A stretch of 64,000 bases of DNA from Takakia lepidozioides. Taxonomy: Eukaryota > Streptophyta > Takakiopsida > Takakiales > Takakiaceae. The DNA lies in contig CM060731.1 in the NCBI GenBank assembly GCA_030704615.1, positions 64,336,756-64,400,755 on the forward strand. Reading direction: 5' to 3'. This document shows positions 21,540 through 31,940 of this stretch, one piece after another (position 1 is the first letter of the stretch; the number at the start of each line of letters is the position of its first letter). The notes under the pieces were generated by a model. The model saw only the letters and a program-made list of their open reading frames with translations, was not told the DNA's origin and did not search any database. The position numbers and the translations under genes were made by a program.

Positions 21540-23708
21540 TCACCAGTAGTCCCCGCAAGAACAAAATCCCTCTTTGAAGTGGTGAAAGCAGTTGGCATCC
21601 CTCACAACAAACGATCGCCCAACAAGCTTAGAGATAAATTTTGTGGCTGTATGACAATCACCACACACTCGAAGGTTCTTGATGATATGGATAGGTGTCC
21701 CAGGGGGGGTGCTGATGAGCCCAAAACCAATGGCCAGCTTCTCACTGTGGTGACAAAGAGATGATTCTTTTTGCTCCTCCTCTATATCATGCAGTACAAA
21801 GCCCATGTCTGGCACGTACCCGGCCTCCTTCATCAGCCCAGACAATCTGTTCAGCTCAGCATGGACTTCCTCAATCTGAGGATGTCGTTTGTCTTCTACG
21901 ACAAATGTATGCACCTGGTTGTCCACTTCTATGGAGCTGCACCCTGGCTCCTTTTGGACACCTCTGTCCTCCATCATTTTTCTCACTCTTTCTTTGTCCT
22001 CCCACCTGCCAGTTGCCGTATAGATGTTTGCTAGCAGCACATAAGCTGCAGCATGCTGCAGATCACACTTCACAAGGCTTTTTGCTGCACGTTCTGCTAC
22101 CAACAAATTGCCATGAATTCTGCAGCCACCTAGCAAGGCCCTCCACACCCTAGCATCTGGTTTGATGGGCATTTTGTCAATGAAGTCTTCTGCCTCATCC
22201 ACTAGCCCTGCCCGTCCAAGAAGGTCCACCATGCAGCAAAAATGTTCCAATGTAGGAGCGATACCATGATCTCGACTCATTGAATCGAAGTAGTGATGGC
22301 CCTCATCCACTAGGCCCACTCGGCTACATGCAGAGAGAACTGATAGAAAGGTGATAGCATTTGGCTTCATGCCTTCCTCCTGCATATGTACAAATAGTTC
22401 CAGAGCCTCCCTGCCACACCCATTCTGGGCACATCCTGCGATCATTGCACTCCATGAGACTGCAGTTCGTTGTGCCATGTTCTCAAAAACTTGACGCGCA
22501 TCCAAAATACTCCCACATTTGGCATACATGTCAGCAAGGGCAGTCTCCAGAATGATATGGGGTGCAATTCCTCTTTTGATGATTTCGGCATGGACCTCTT
22601 TGCCCTTTGCAAGGCCTCCTAGGCTGGCACATGCATTGAGGAGGCAAATGAACGTGACCCTAGTGGGGGTCACCCCTTCCCTTTGCAGTTGCTCGTAGAG
22701 TTTGAAAGCCTCCTTACCAAACCCATGCTGAGCACATCCTGAGATCATGGTGTTCCATGCGACCACATCTCGTTGAGACATGTTGTCAAACACTAGACGT
22801 GCATCCTTCATGCTCCCACATTTGGCATACATGTCTACAAGGGCAGTCTCCAAATTAACATATGATGCAATTCCCGCTTTGATGATGTCAACATGGACCT
22901 GCTTGCCTACTTCCAGGGCTCCTATGCTGGCACAGGCATTAAGAATACAAGTAAACGTCACCCTGTCAGGCATCACCCCTTCTTCTTGCATTCGCTCATA
23001 GATCGCAACCGCGTCCTCACCACACCCATGCTGAGCATATCCTGCGATCATGACATTCCATGAGACCCTGTCTCGTTCAGCCATATTGTCTAAAACTTGA
23101 CACGCATCTTTCATGCTCCCACACTTGGCATACATATCAATAAGGGTATTCTCCAGAATGACATCTGACAAGATTCCAGCTTTGATGAGGTCAGCATGGA
23201 CCTCCTTGCCCTTTTCCAGGGCTCCTAGGGCGGCACATGCATTGAGCACAGAAGTGAAGGTGACCCTGTCAGGCATCACCCCTTGCAGGTGCATTTGCTC
23301 ATAGAGCTTCAAAGCCTCTCTAGCATACCTATGCTTGGCATATCCAGCTATCATAATATTCCACGTAAATATATCACGCTGAGGTATATTGTCAAAAACT
23401 TGACGTGCATCCACCGTGTGCCCACATTTGGCATACATGTTGACAAGGGTGTTGAGTAGAAATATGTTTGGCTCTAATCCACTTTGGATCATGTGGGTGT
23501 GCACCTGCTTTCCTTCAGCTGGATCCTTCATTTTGATGCACTCCTGCAAGAGACACATGTAAGTACTGGAGTCTGCCTGAATGCCTTGTTGGTTCAAAAT
23601 GTGCAACGTCTCTCTAATTCGGCCTCCTCTGCAGAGTGTCCTCACGTCCCCATAAGGGCCAGAAGAGTTGAAGAACTCTCTTGGACCTCTTTCAGAAGAA
23701 ATGGTCAT
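21540..23708 (-). CDS. PLS-class pentatricopeptide repeat protein with DYW domain
   Basis: An uninterrupted frame of 722 codons from the ATG at 23708. It has PLS triplets marked by four MYAKCG(S/H) L-type repeats and RDxxSWNxMIAGYAQ linkers, an E region (GAxVDEAEDFIDKMPIKPD), the PG box (KEPGCSSIEV) and a full DYW domain: HSEKLAIGFGLI with the catalytic His and Glu, CGDCH and HHFKEGFCSCGDYW for the zinc sites, ending in DYW as expected. DYW proteins edit single cytidines to uridine in plastid or mitochondrial RNA; the PPR tract chooses the site. The frame stays open upstream through an AG acceptor-like site (near 23750), so a short 5' exon with the organelle presequence may exist. The target cannot be told without applying the PPR code. 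Confidence 0.93.
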   Translation of the reverse strand: MTISSERGPREFFNSSGPYGDVRTLCRGGRIRETLHILNQQGIQADSSTYMCLLQECIKMKDPAEGKQVHTHMIQSGLEPNIFLLNTLVNMYAKCGHTVDARQVFDNIPQRDIFTWNIMIAGYAKHRYAREALKLYEQMHLQGVMPDRVTFTSVLNACAALGALEKGKEVHADLIKAGILSDVILENTLIDMYAKCGSMKDACQVLDNMAERDRVSWNVMIAGYAQHGCGEDAVAIYERMQEEGVMPDRVTFTCILNACASIGALEVGKQVHVDIIKAGIASYVNLETALVDMYAKCGSMKDARLVFDNMSQRDVVAWNTMISGCAQHGFGKEAFKLYEQLQREGVTPTRVTFICLLNACASLGGLAKGKEVHAEIIKRGIAPHIILETALADMYAKCGSILDARQVFENMAQRTAVSWSAMIAGCAQNGCGREALELFVHMQEEGMKPNAITFLSVLSACSRVGLVDEGHHYFDSMSRDHGIAPTLEHFCCMVDLLGRAGLVDEAEDFIDKMPIKPDARVWRALLGGCRIHGNLLVAERAAKSLVKCDLQHAAAYVLLANIYTATGRWEDKERVRKMMEDRGVQKEPGCSSIEVDNQVHTFVVEDKRHPQIEEVHAELNRLSGLMKEAGYVPDMGFVLHDIEEEQKESSLCHHSEKLAIGFGLISTPPGTPIHIIKNLRVCGDCHTATKFISKLVGRSFVVRDANCFHHFKEGFCSCGDYW

Positions 23709-25412
23709 GGTGGAGGTGCTACCCTTGCCACCAGTATGATGTGCACCCAACAGCTGTGCCTGAATCAACCCTGCAATCCTGCGTCACTCATAACTCTCAG
23801 TTACAAACCTTTACACCTCACATAATATACCTTAAAGCTCCTATATACTTCAAAAAGCATATGATTCATGAGGAGAGGCATCTTACAACAAATTCACAGA
23901 CTGAGAAACTAAGGCAGCCATCTAATTTGAGTTTATCCTGTACAATTCCATGTCTTTGATAGCATGTTTACATGAGAGATTGAGAGGCTGGAGTTTACTA
24001 AAAAAGAGAAAGACGCCACAAGGAGTAACCAGACTACCACCAAGGGTCCAATTTAAGGAGTACACTCATTTCAGCAGTTGAGTTGTGAGCCGATATTTAG
24101 TGAATGTCCACTTAAGACCTCTACAAGAGGTGGCCAGAACCCGGACCCATGATCGACTTTCATGGAGGCCAACTCTAGTGTAAACTCAAATGAGGGTTGA
24201 CTACAGAGTTGACCAGACTCCAGTGAATTCTGGAGTGAATTGATACACATGCTAGTAGTTGGCACCCATCCATCATCATCACAACATGCCTATTCGATTC
24301 TTGGCCTGGAGCTCCATGGTGGATATGACATTAGAACCATTACCAGGTTGTGCTCGCCCTTGTGTCGTGGCTACTAGCTCTGCTTTCAGCCAAGGAGCCT
24401 TCAACCCACTCTGGGTACAAAGGACTTCATTTGTGTGCTGACGTCTACAGTCTTGCAAGCTTGGACTTTTCTGAAAACCACCGGTGAACAGCACAGCTTC
24501 AACCACAGCTGACATTGACATGCTACAACGACCAAAGCTCCAAGCATCTTTCAGATAAGAAGGGAAAACCTTGATAAACCTACTTATATGCACTGCTAAC
24601 ACAGATAAATAACTTTCATTGTTTTTTATGAGGGAAAGCACACTCGCCATTAGCTGAAGCCAGGAGATACATCCAATCCAGAAACCATTACCAGTCAGCT
24701 TCAGCCACATGCTCTCTTGACAAAACTCTACATTTCCTAATGGAAGATACCCTCACCTTCTCAAACCTGTTGCCTCTCCACTGTGAAGGATCTGTGAAGA
24801 ACTCCTGCCATAGCTGCTCTTTGCTCATATCTTGGCCTGCATAAACCACAAAAACATTCCTGGCACGATGTCATATCACCCTTACATCGGTAATCAAACC
24901 CCTGTAACCAGATTGTTGTTGGCTGTCCGCAAGAGATATGTCCTTTTCCAGCTCAGTTCCATGCACTAGGGGCTCAGGGTCCACCATAGCCAACTTTCGC
25001 GAGAAATGATCCATGCTTACACCTCCCTCTCCCCTTTATCCATCTGTCAGTGTGATCGTCAATTGTTGCTCTGCACTGCTCCAGAGGGACCATAGCAATG
25101 TGTGTCACATCTGTCGTCACTAGCCACTTCATATTAAGGAGACCTCAAAATGCCTGCCCCTCTTGCAAATTGGAGGGAGATTTCCTTAGGCTATGTGCAA
25201 GCCCTGCCTTAACTGTTATCCCCAAAAATACCCTGGAGAGTATTCACCGAAAAACAGGCTATTCCAAAGGAGTTACGACAGCAATCACGAAATATAAAAA
25301 AAATGCATATACTCTTTGTCTCTGTCGCTCTCTGATGCATGAATGGAGAACGGAATTAACGAATTCTCAGATCAGCTCGAAGGAGCTCCCAGAGCGACCT
25401 TCGTCGACCAAG
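23709..25412. other. Region upstream of the DYW gene, no clear gene
   Basis: It should hold the promoter and perhaps a 5' exon of the DYW gene on the - strand. A 143-codon frame at 24279-24710 (-) starts with a hydrophobic stretch and could supply such an exon, but no in-phase splice pair to 23750 could be shown. Confidence 0.4.
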
Positions 25413-25757
25413 ATGGAGGCAGTTTGTATGGGAGCGGTGAAGGACAATATGGAGCGTGGATGGATGCATGCAGCTTACGACCCCGAAAAGCACCCACAGA
25501 TTTACGAGTCGGTACCTTTCTTCGGTTTCGCTGGAGGCTGGCGATACGTCATAGCTATCAGCCGCATAGGATTGGCGCCCGACACTGCAAATGTGGATGA
25601 CCACTTCAGCTCCACTACATTGCCTGTTAATCTGCTGCAAAAATTGAGGCTTCCCGCGAGCTCACCACAAGGAGAAGACAGGCCCCTGTATATGGCCTCC
25701 CCCTGCGCGCTCAGGATAGCGGAGGTACACGTTGCCATCCCTGCGCTTCTGAAGTGA
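25413..25757 (+). CDS. Small protein or first exon, unrecognised
   Basis: From the ATG at 25413 the frame gives 114 residues, or 104 if the donor-like site GAG|GTACAC after 25724 is used. The sequence is balanced in composition and looks coding (ERGWMHAAYDPEKHPQIYES, VPFFGFAGGWRYVIAISRIG). I do not recognise a family. It lies between the two PPR genes and upstream of the second one, but the phase does not prove a link. It may equally be a chance frame. Confidence 0.4.
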   Translation: MEAVCMGAVKDNMERGWMHAAYDPEKHPQIYESVPFFGFAGGWRYVIAISRIGLAPDTANVDDHFSSTTLPVNLLQKLRLPASSPQGEDRPLYMASPCALRIAEVHVAIPALLK

Positions 25758-27347
25758 GCAACAAAACAAAGCCAAGCAAGCAATGGGTCATGTGTTGCAC
25801 GGCATCATAGTAAGGAGTTGTATACTACGTCTGGAGAAGTCGCAAATGAGGTGCTAGAAGGCATGTCCAGATAAGCATCAGTGGAATTCAAGCATTGGGC
25901 AGACTCTGAGAGTGCCTTGCCAGATTGTTACCGCACAAGGGAGAGACAATCTTGTTGGTGCACCAGAGCTTTTCATTCAGTGTGCTACATGGGTGGTTCT
26001 GCAAGTGACCGCAAGCCGTTATTGGGTTCCCAGTCGAAGCACAGCACAGTACAGAAGGAGTAAGCAAAAGGGAAAAAGAGTGCCTTTCCGGGGCCTTTTC
26101 TCCAGGTAGGAGAGCCTATTGCCGCGGTCAGGTTCTCGGTACTAATACACGAGTAGCTTATGATGCTTTGTGGTTTGTGGCGAAGAATTAACTGGACATC
26201 AAGTGGCGGGATTTGTGAGATTGTAAAAGTTCTGCAGTGGCTTCGAACAAAGAAGGTGCTTGTTTGACTGGAGATTGAACTAGCAGGGCTCTCACGTCCC
26301 TTGCGTCCACCTGGATGTGATTGCACTCATGGCATTTGCAGGGAAGCCACACCTCCTTCTACAACTTGAGGCAAGCTCCTTCATACATTTGACCTCTCTT
26401 TCCCTCTTTCTCACTCCTGTCGTAGCAAGTGGCAAATGACCATATTGACGAAGCATATCTTGATTCCAACACTTCTGGCACAATTTCTGCCCCATATGCT
26501 GCACAAACCTGCCATAGCCAATTTGGATTCCCATTTCAGCTCCACAGCTTGTCAATCTGCTTCAGACTGTAGGGCTTCCCACGACTAAGTTGGACTTGCT
26601 TATTGCGTCTCCCCGCTGCCATCCCTCCTCCAGGGAAGACACCGGTACTTGAGAAGTCCGAAATACAGGAAGGTTGTTGTTGAAACAACGTTGCATATAT
26701 GTCTCTCAGCTGGGTTTGTCCGCTGCTTTGTGGTTTTAACTCCACTTGGCAAATGAGTTGTCACTGGCATCTGAGAGAGGGGAGTTGCAGTCTAAGATTC
26801 TCAGAGGGGTATCCAGTAGGGTTAATGGGCCATCTTTGTGATAGCAAAGCATCACACTCGAGAGGAAATCTTTGTCTTTGCACCTCATTTGTGCTCTGGT
26901 GACTGTTGAATTGCAGCAAATTGGATCAATGAGACTGGATTGTGCCCCTCAGATCTCCACACTTCCCAGTCTTCCCTGTTTTTTCTGTGAGATTTGTGGG
27001 TTTGATTGCAGCGACTAACAAGTCACCGAAATCTTATGGTCAGAAATACATTACCATAAAACTCTGGCTACCAAGAGAATTGAGGGGACACAGTTGTTTG
27101 GGGTGTGGGGTTAATGTCAAGTATAGTAGTGACACATAATCACGCAACTATTGCCGAGTTTATCCATCTATCAGTCTGTGCCTGTCAAAATCCCGCGACC
27201 TCAAGCCATGACGTGTTGGTGGAGAAGGGGACAAACAACCCTGGTGAGTCAACTAAAATTACTGAGATGAATCAACTTGTACCTCTCTACCCAGACCACT
27301 CACGGCAGGAGATACTGTGCTTAAGACACTGTTTTTTATCATGCAGT
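25758..27347. other. Upstream region of the second PPR gene
   Basis: No convincing gene. Short frames on both strands lack motifs. The stretch just before 27347 (TTTTTTATCATGCAG) looks like a splice acceptor, so part of this region may be an intron of the PPR gene, with a 5' exon that was not located. Confidence 0.4.
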
Positions 27348-30300
27348 ATGGAAGAGTTGCACGTCTGGAATCACTCCATGTCATGTGTTGGACATCAAAG
27401 TGGGACCAACGGTATGAGTGGCATGCCAATGACTGGTTTTCATGGAGGGCAAAGACAAAGACGGGAAGGGAAGATTAGCATCAAGGACACTTATGGGAGT
27501 AGTGGGGATGTGAGCACCTTCTGCAAGGATGGACGATTAGAGGAGCTAGTGACAATTTTGGATGGTATGGAGCAACGAGGCTTTCAAACATACTCCGAGA
27601 CTTGTGCTCGTCTTTTGCAGGGGTGTGCCAATACGAGAGCCTTGGCAGTTGGCAAGAGGGTCCATGCCCACATTGTCAAAAGTGGATTTGAGCCAGACAT
27701 CTTCCTAGGAAATACGCTTGTCAGCATGTATGTCAAATGCAGGGATGTAGTAGATGCGCGCAAAGCTTTCAATAAAATGCCCCAACGGAATGTGATCTCA
27801 TGGAATGCAATGATTGCAGGTTTAGCTCAGCAAGGACATGGCCAAGAGGCATTCAAACTCTTGGAGCAAATGCAACAAGAAGGGGTGAAGCCAAACAAGA
27901 TCACCTTCATGAGCATCCTCAATGCATGTGCAGGCTCAGCATCTCTAGAACAGGGCAAGTGGCTCCATGAGTGCATCATCAAAGCTCAACATGAGTCAGA
28001 TGTCCGAGTGGGGACTGCCCTTGTCAGCATGTATTGGAGGTGTGGGAGTCTGGTGGATGCGTGCAGGGTGTTTTTCAAGATGCCCGCACACGATATGATA
28101 TCATGGAATGCAATGATCACAGGATCTGTTCAAAGCGGTTATGGTGGGAAAGCTTTCGAACTCTTTCAGCAAATGCAAAAAGAAGACATCAAGCCAGACA
28201 AGGTCACTTACATTAGCATCCTCAATACATGTTCCAACCCCAAAACTTTGGAACAGGGCAAGCAAATCCATATGGACATCATCAAAGCTGGATTTGAGCC
28301 TGATGTCTGTGTGGGGAACGCCCTTTTGAGCATGTATTGCAAGAATGGAAGCGTAGCAGATGCCCGCCAAGTGTTTGACAAAATGCCTCAGCGAGATGTT
28401 ATTTCATGGACTGCAATGATTACTGGAGCCGCTCAGTATGGTAACAGTCAAGATGCTTTCGAACTATTTTGGCAAATGCAAAGAGAAGGCATCAAGCCAG
28501 ACAAGGTCACTTTCATTAGCATCCTCACTGCTTGTGCCAGTCCAACAGCTCTTGAACAGGGCAAGCAGCTCCATGAAGGCATTATCAGGGCTGGATTTGA
28601 AGCAGATGTACACATAGGAAATGCCCTTGTCAACATGTATTGCAAATGTGGGAGTGTTGTGGATGCTCACCAACTTTTTGAAAAAATGCCCGAGCGAGAT
28701 GTGATCTCATGGAATGTCATGATTGCGGGATTAGTTCAGCAAGACCTTAATGCAGATGCCATTGAACTCTTTCAGCACATGCAACAGGAAGGTGTGCAGC
28801 CGAACAAGGTGACTTTCATCAGCATCCTCAATGCGTGTGCCAGCTCAGCAGCTCTGGAACAGGGCAGGTGGGTTCATGCGAGCATTTTCGAAGCTGGATT
28901 TGAGTCAGATGTCAGTGTGGGGAATTCTCTCATCAGTATGTACTCCAAGTGCGGGAGTATCGTGGATGCGCACCAATTTTTCAATAAAATGCTTCAACGA
29001 GATGTGGTATCATGGACTGCACTCATCACAGGTTTAGCTCAGCATGGATATGCTGAAGATGCATTTGCACTCTTTCAGCAGATGCAACAGGAAGGCGTGA
29101 AGCCAAACGAGGTCACTTTCATTAGCATCCTCAATGCATGTGCCATACCAGCAGCTCTGGAACAAGGCAAGCAGCTCCATATGAGCATCATTGGAGCCGG
29201 ATTTCAGTCAGATGTTCAAGTTGGAAGTGCTCTTGTCAGCATGTACTGTAAGTGTGGAAGCGTCATGGATGCATTCCAAGTCTTTAATACAATGCCTCAG
29301 CGAGATGTGATCTCATGGAATGCAATGCTTGCAGGGTTTGTCCAGCATGGTCATGACGTGGAGGCTTTTGAACTGTACTGGAAAATGCAGAGAGAAGGCA
29401 TGAAGGCAGACAAGGTCACTTTCATCAGTATCCTCAACACATGTGCCAGCCCAGATGCTCTGGAACAGGGCAAATGTCTCCATGCATGCATCATTAAAGA
29501 TGGATTCGAATCAGATGTTCGTGTGGGGAATGCCCTTGTGAACATGTATTGCAAGTGCGGGAGTGTGATGGATGCGTCTCGAATGTTTGACAAAATGCCT
29601 GAAAGAAATGTGGTAACTTTCATTAGCATCCTGAATGCTTGTGCCATCCCAGCAGCTCTGGAACAAGGGAAGCGATTCCATGCGGACATCATTAAATCTG
29701 GATTTGAGTCAGATGTCCGTGTGGGGAACGCCCTTATCAGCATGTATTGCAAGTGTGGGAGTGTGATAGATGCCCACGAAGTGTTTGACAGAATGCCTCA
29801 GCGTGATGTGATCTCGTGGACGACGATGGTTGTGGGACTTGCCCAGGAAGCAGAAGGTGCCAAGGCTTTTGAACTGTTTCGGCTTATGCGAGGAGAAGAC
29901 CTGAAACTTGACAAGATTACTTGTCTTAGCATCATCAATGCAATCACCAGCCTTGGATCCCTGGAAGAGGGCAAGTGGCTCCATGCCCATGTCATGAAAT
30001 GTGGATTTGAGTCAGATGTTTGTGTGTGTACTGCCCTTGTTGATATGTATGCCAAGTGCGGCAGTATTGGGGAAGCACGGCAAGTGTTTGACAGTATCCT
30101 GGAACGAGATGTTGTCTCATGGAATGGGATGATTATAGGATATGCGCAGCATGGGCGAGGCAAGGAGGCCCTCCAGCTCTTTGAACAAATGCAGGGGGAA
30201 GGAGCGAAGCCGGACCATGTCACATTTACTGGTGTTCTTTATGCATGCAGCCATGTGGGCCTACTGGATGAAGGCTATCATTACTTCCTTTTGATGAGTC

Positions 30301-30506
30301 AAGATCACAGCATTACACCAACAGCAATGCATTATGGCTGCATGGTTGACCTTCTTGGTCGTGTAGGGCACTTGACGCAGGCAGAGGATTTAATCAAGAA
30401 AATGCCATTTGAACCAGGAGCTATAGTGTGGGGCGCATTACTTGGCGCCTGCAGAATTCACGGCGCTGTGGAAGTAGCAGAACGTGCTGCAGAATGTGCT
30501 GTGTAG
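27348..30506 (+). pseudogene. Very long PLS-class PPR gene with broken C-terminus
   Basis: From the ATG at 27348 the frame is open for 1052 codons. Nine L-type repeats with MYxKCGS-like cores and VISWNAMIAGLxQ linkers mark about nine PLS triplets, many nearly identical to each other. Around 29605-29625 one triplet is shortened: FDKMPERNVV runs straight into TFISILNAC, missing about 35 residues in frame. The frame ends at a TAG (30504-30506) inside the E region (ERAAECAV), and the expected E and DYW sequences follow only as frameshifted remnants. Intact, it would have been an RNA editing factor. The perfect frame over 3.1 kb argues that decay of the end is recent, or that a truncated PPR protein is still made. 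Frame upstream of 27348 is open to 27105, and an acceptor-like site precedes the ATG. Confidence 0.85.
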
Positions 30507-30960
30507 ATGGAACAACAAAATGCTGGAGTGTATGCGCTGCTCTCAAATATACTGCTCTGGCTGGCCGGTGGGAAGATTTAGCAAGGGTGAGAAAAAGCAA
30601 TGTAGGACAGAGGAGCCAGGATGCAGCTGGATTGAGTCAACAATATGTTACATATGTTTGTTGTAGAGGATAGATCACACTCACAAATAGAGGAGATCTA
30701 TGCAGAATGTGCAACGTTGACTAGGGAGCTGAAAGAGGTGGGATTTACATCGCAGCCACTCAATTTGTCTTGCATGGTGTGGATCAGCAGACAAAGGAGC
30801 AGAGCATCATAGCGAAAAAGCTGGCCATTGCTTTTGGGCTCATCAGTACACCTCCAAGATTGTGGGACATAATATTGTTGCAATGGATGCAAGCCGCTTT
30901 CGTCACTTCAAGAATGGAGTGTGTTCTTGTGGTGATATTGGTAATCGCTTCTTAGCACTG
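30507..30960 (+). pseudogene. Decayed E/DYW remnant of the long PPR gene
   Basis: Recognisable pieces in three frames: MEQQNAGVYALLSNI right after the stop, ALAGRWEDLARVRKS (frame change near 30545), EEPGCSWIE (PG box), a piece before KLAIAFGLISTPP at about 30815-30855, then a jump to NIVAMDASRF and HFKNGVCSCGD near 30930. The segment that should hold the CxxCH zinc site is deleted, and the terminal YW is replaced by a read-on. At least one stop, three frameshifts and one deletion make the DYW deaminase domain non-functional. Confidence 0.85.
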
Positions 30961-31213
30961 CATGCAGGTGAGGTGTGGGGGTTGCTCATATGGTGCTTGA
31001 TCGATGATGGAAATAATATTGCTCTTGAGGGCATTGTCTCTGCAGGACACTAATCCTTCCAGACCCAGTAGTGAAGGTTGAGCCCAGTAGAGCCTTACAT
31101 GCAACACCAACTTGCCATGGCATTCAGCCAGCTGACCCCAATCGGGTTACAGATAACAGTGCATTGTTGATGTACCCACTTGTACTAAAGTATATTTGGG
31201 TATTTTTGTGCAG

Positions 31214-31870
31214 CCACCTGGACAAGAATCCTGATCCTCAATCGAGGAAACTCGTTACGGAAATAGCAACTGCTTATGAGGTGCCTTCCTTCGCATCCCT
31301 TCCATTATGTTGTGTAGGATGTGTTTGCAGATATTGAGGGACGATGCAATACGAGATCAATATTATCATGCCATTGCTCATCCTGACCAGGTTTGGTCTA
31401 TCTCACTGTCTCTCTTCCTTTCAGCCCCAGTATTCTAAGCATCTAGAGTCCAAAACCAACCATGTGAGAATTGGGCGTGTTCACACCATTTAACACTTAG
31501 CTGAATGATTTGCTGTAGTCACGGTCAAGTCTATGGGCTACATGAATGCTTTGCCTGTACCTTGGGACAAGAGAGCTGCTGGGGTTGAGTTTGCACCATA
31601 CATCATGCGAACTGAGATGTGGGTCATGTAGTTCTTATACAACCATGCCCATTATTTTCAGGCAAATTACAGGCATGTGATATGATAACAATTTGGTTCA
31701 TGTAATTCCAATTGAAACAGGGACGCTGTCACTTTGCAGGCTGACAATATGTTGACAGGGCGCTCCCAACTGTCGGGGTGGTTGGATGAGTCATATGTCG
31801 CATATGTTGACTTGGCAAGGGCACTGGATCTGGCAGTAATGGATAGCAGCAGCCTTATGCATGGGGGAAT
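31214..31870 (+). CDS. Exons of an unrecognised gene
   Basis: Four coding-like segments share one strand and compatible phases: 31214-31280 (HLDKNPDPQSRKLVTEIATA), 31331-31390 (ILRDDAIRDQYYHAIAHPDQ), 31530-31622 (MGYMNALPVPWDKRAAGVEF) and from 31740 (SGWLDESYVAYVDLARALDL). All but the third have good AG and GT borders. The residue make-up is that of a real soluble protein. I do not recognise the family. The start and the end were not found; the fourth frame closes at 31938-31940, perhaps after an unseen donor. It directly follows the PPR remnant, so a fusion or a separate gene cannot be decided. Confidence 0.5.
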
Positions 31871-31940
31871 GCACTGTATTTTGACATGCTACCACCTTGA
31901 AATCACTGCTTCTGTATTTAAGGTTTGTCAAATAAACTGA

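Noticed and set aside
24279-24710. 143-codon - strand frame as the organelle presequence exon of the DYW gene
   Set aside because: No in-phase donor and acceptor pair to the DYW exon could be shown, and the composition is not clearly a presequence.
26292-26745. Two - strand frames with basic, Cys-containing proteins (MAAGRRNKQVQLSRGKPYSL)
   Set aside because: They are separated by a stop with no supporting splice sites and match nothing known; probably chance frames in the PPR upstream region.
28101-30223. Several - strand frames opposite the long PPR gene
   Set aside because: They are antisense shadows of the repeated PPR motif and show no independent features.
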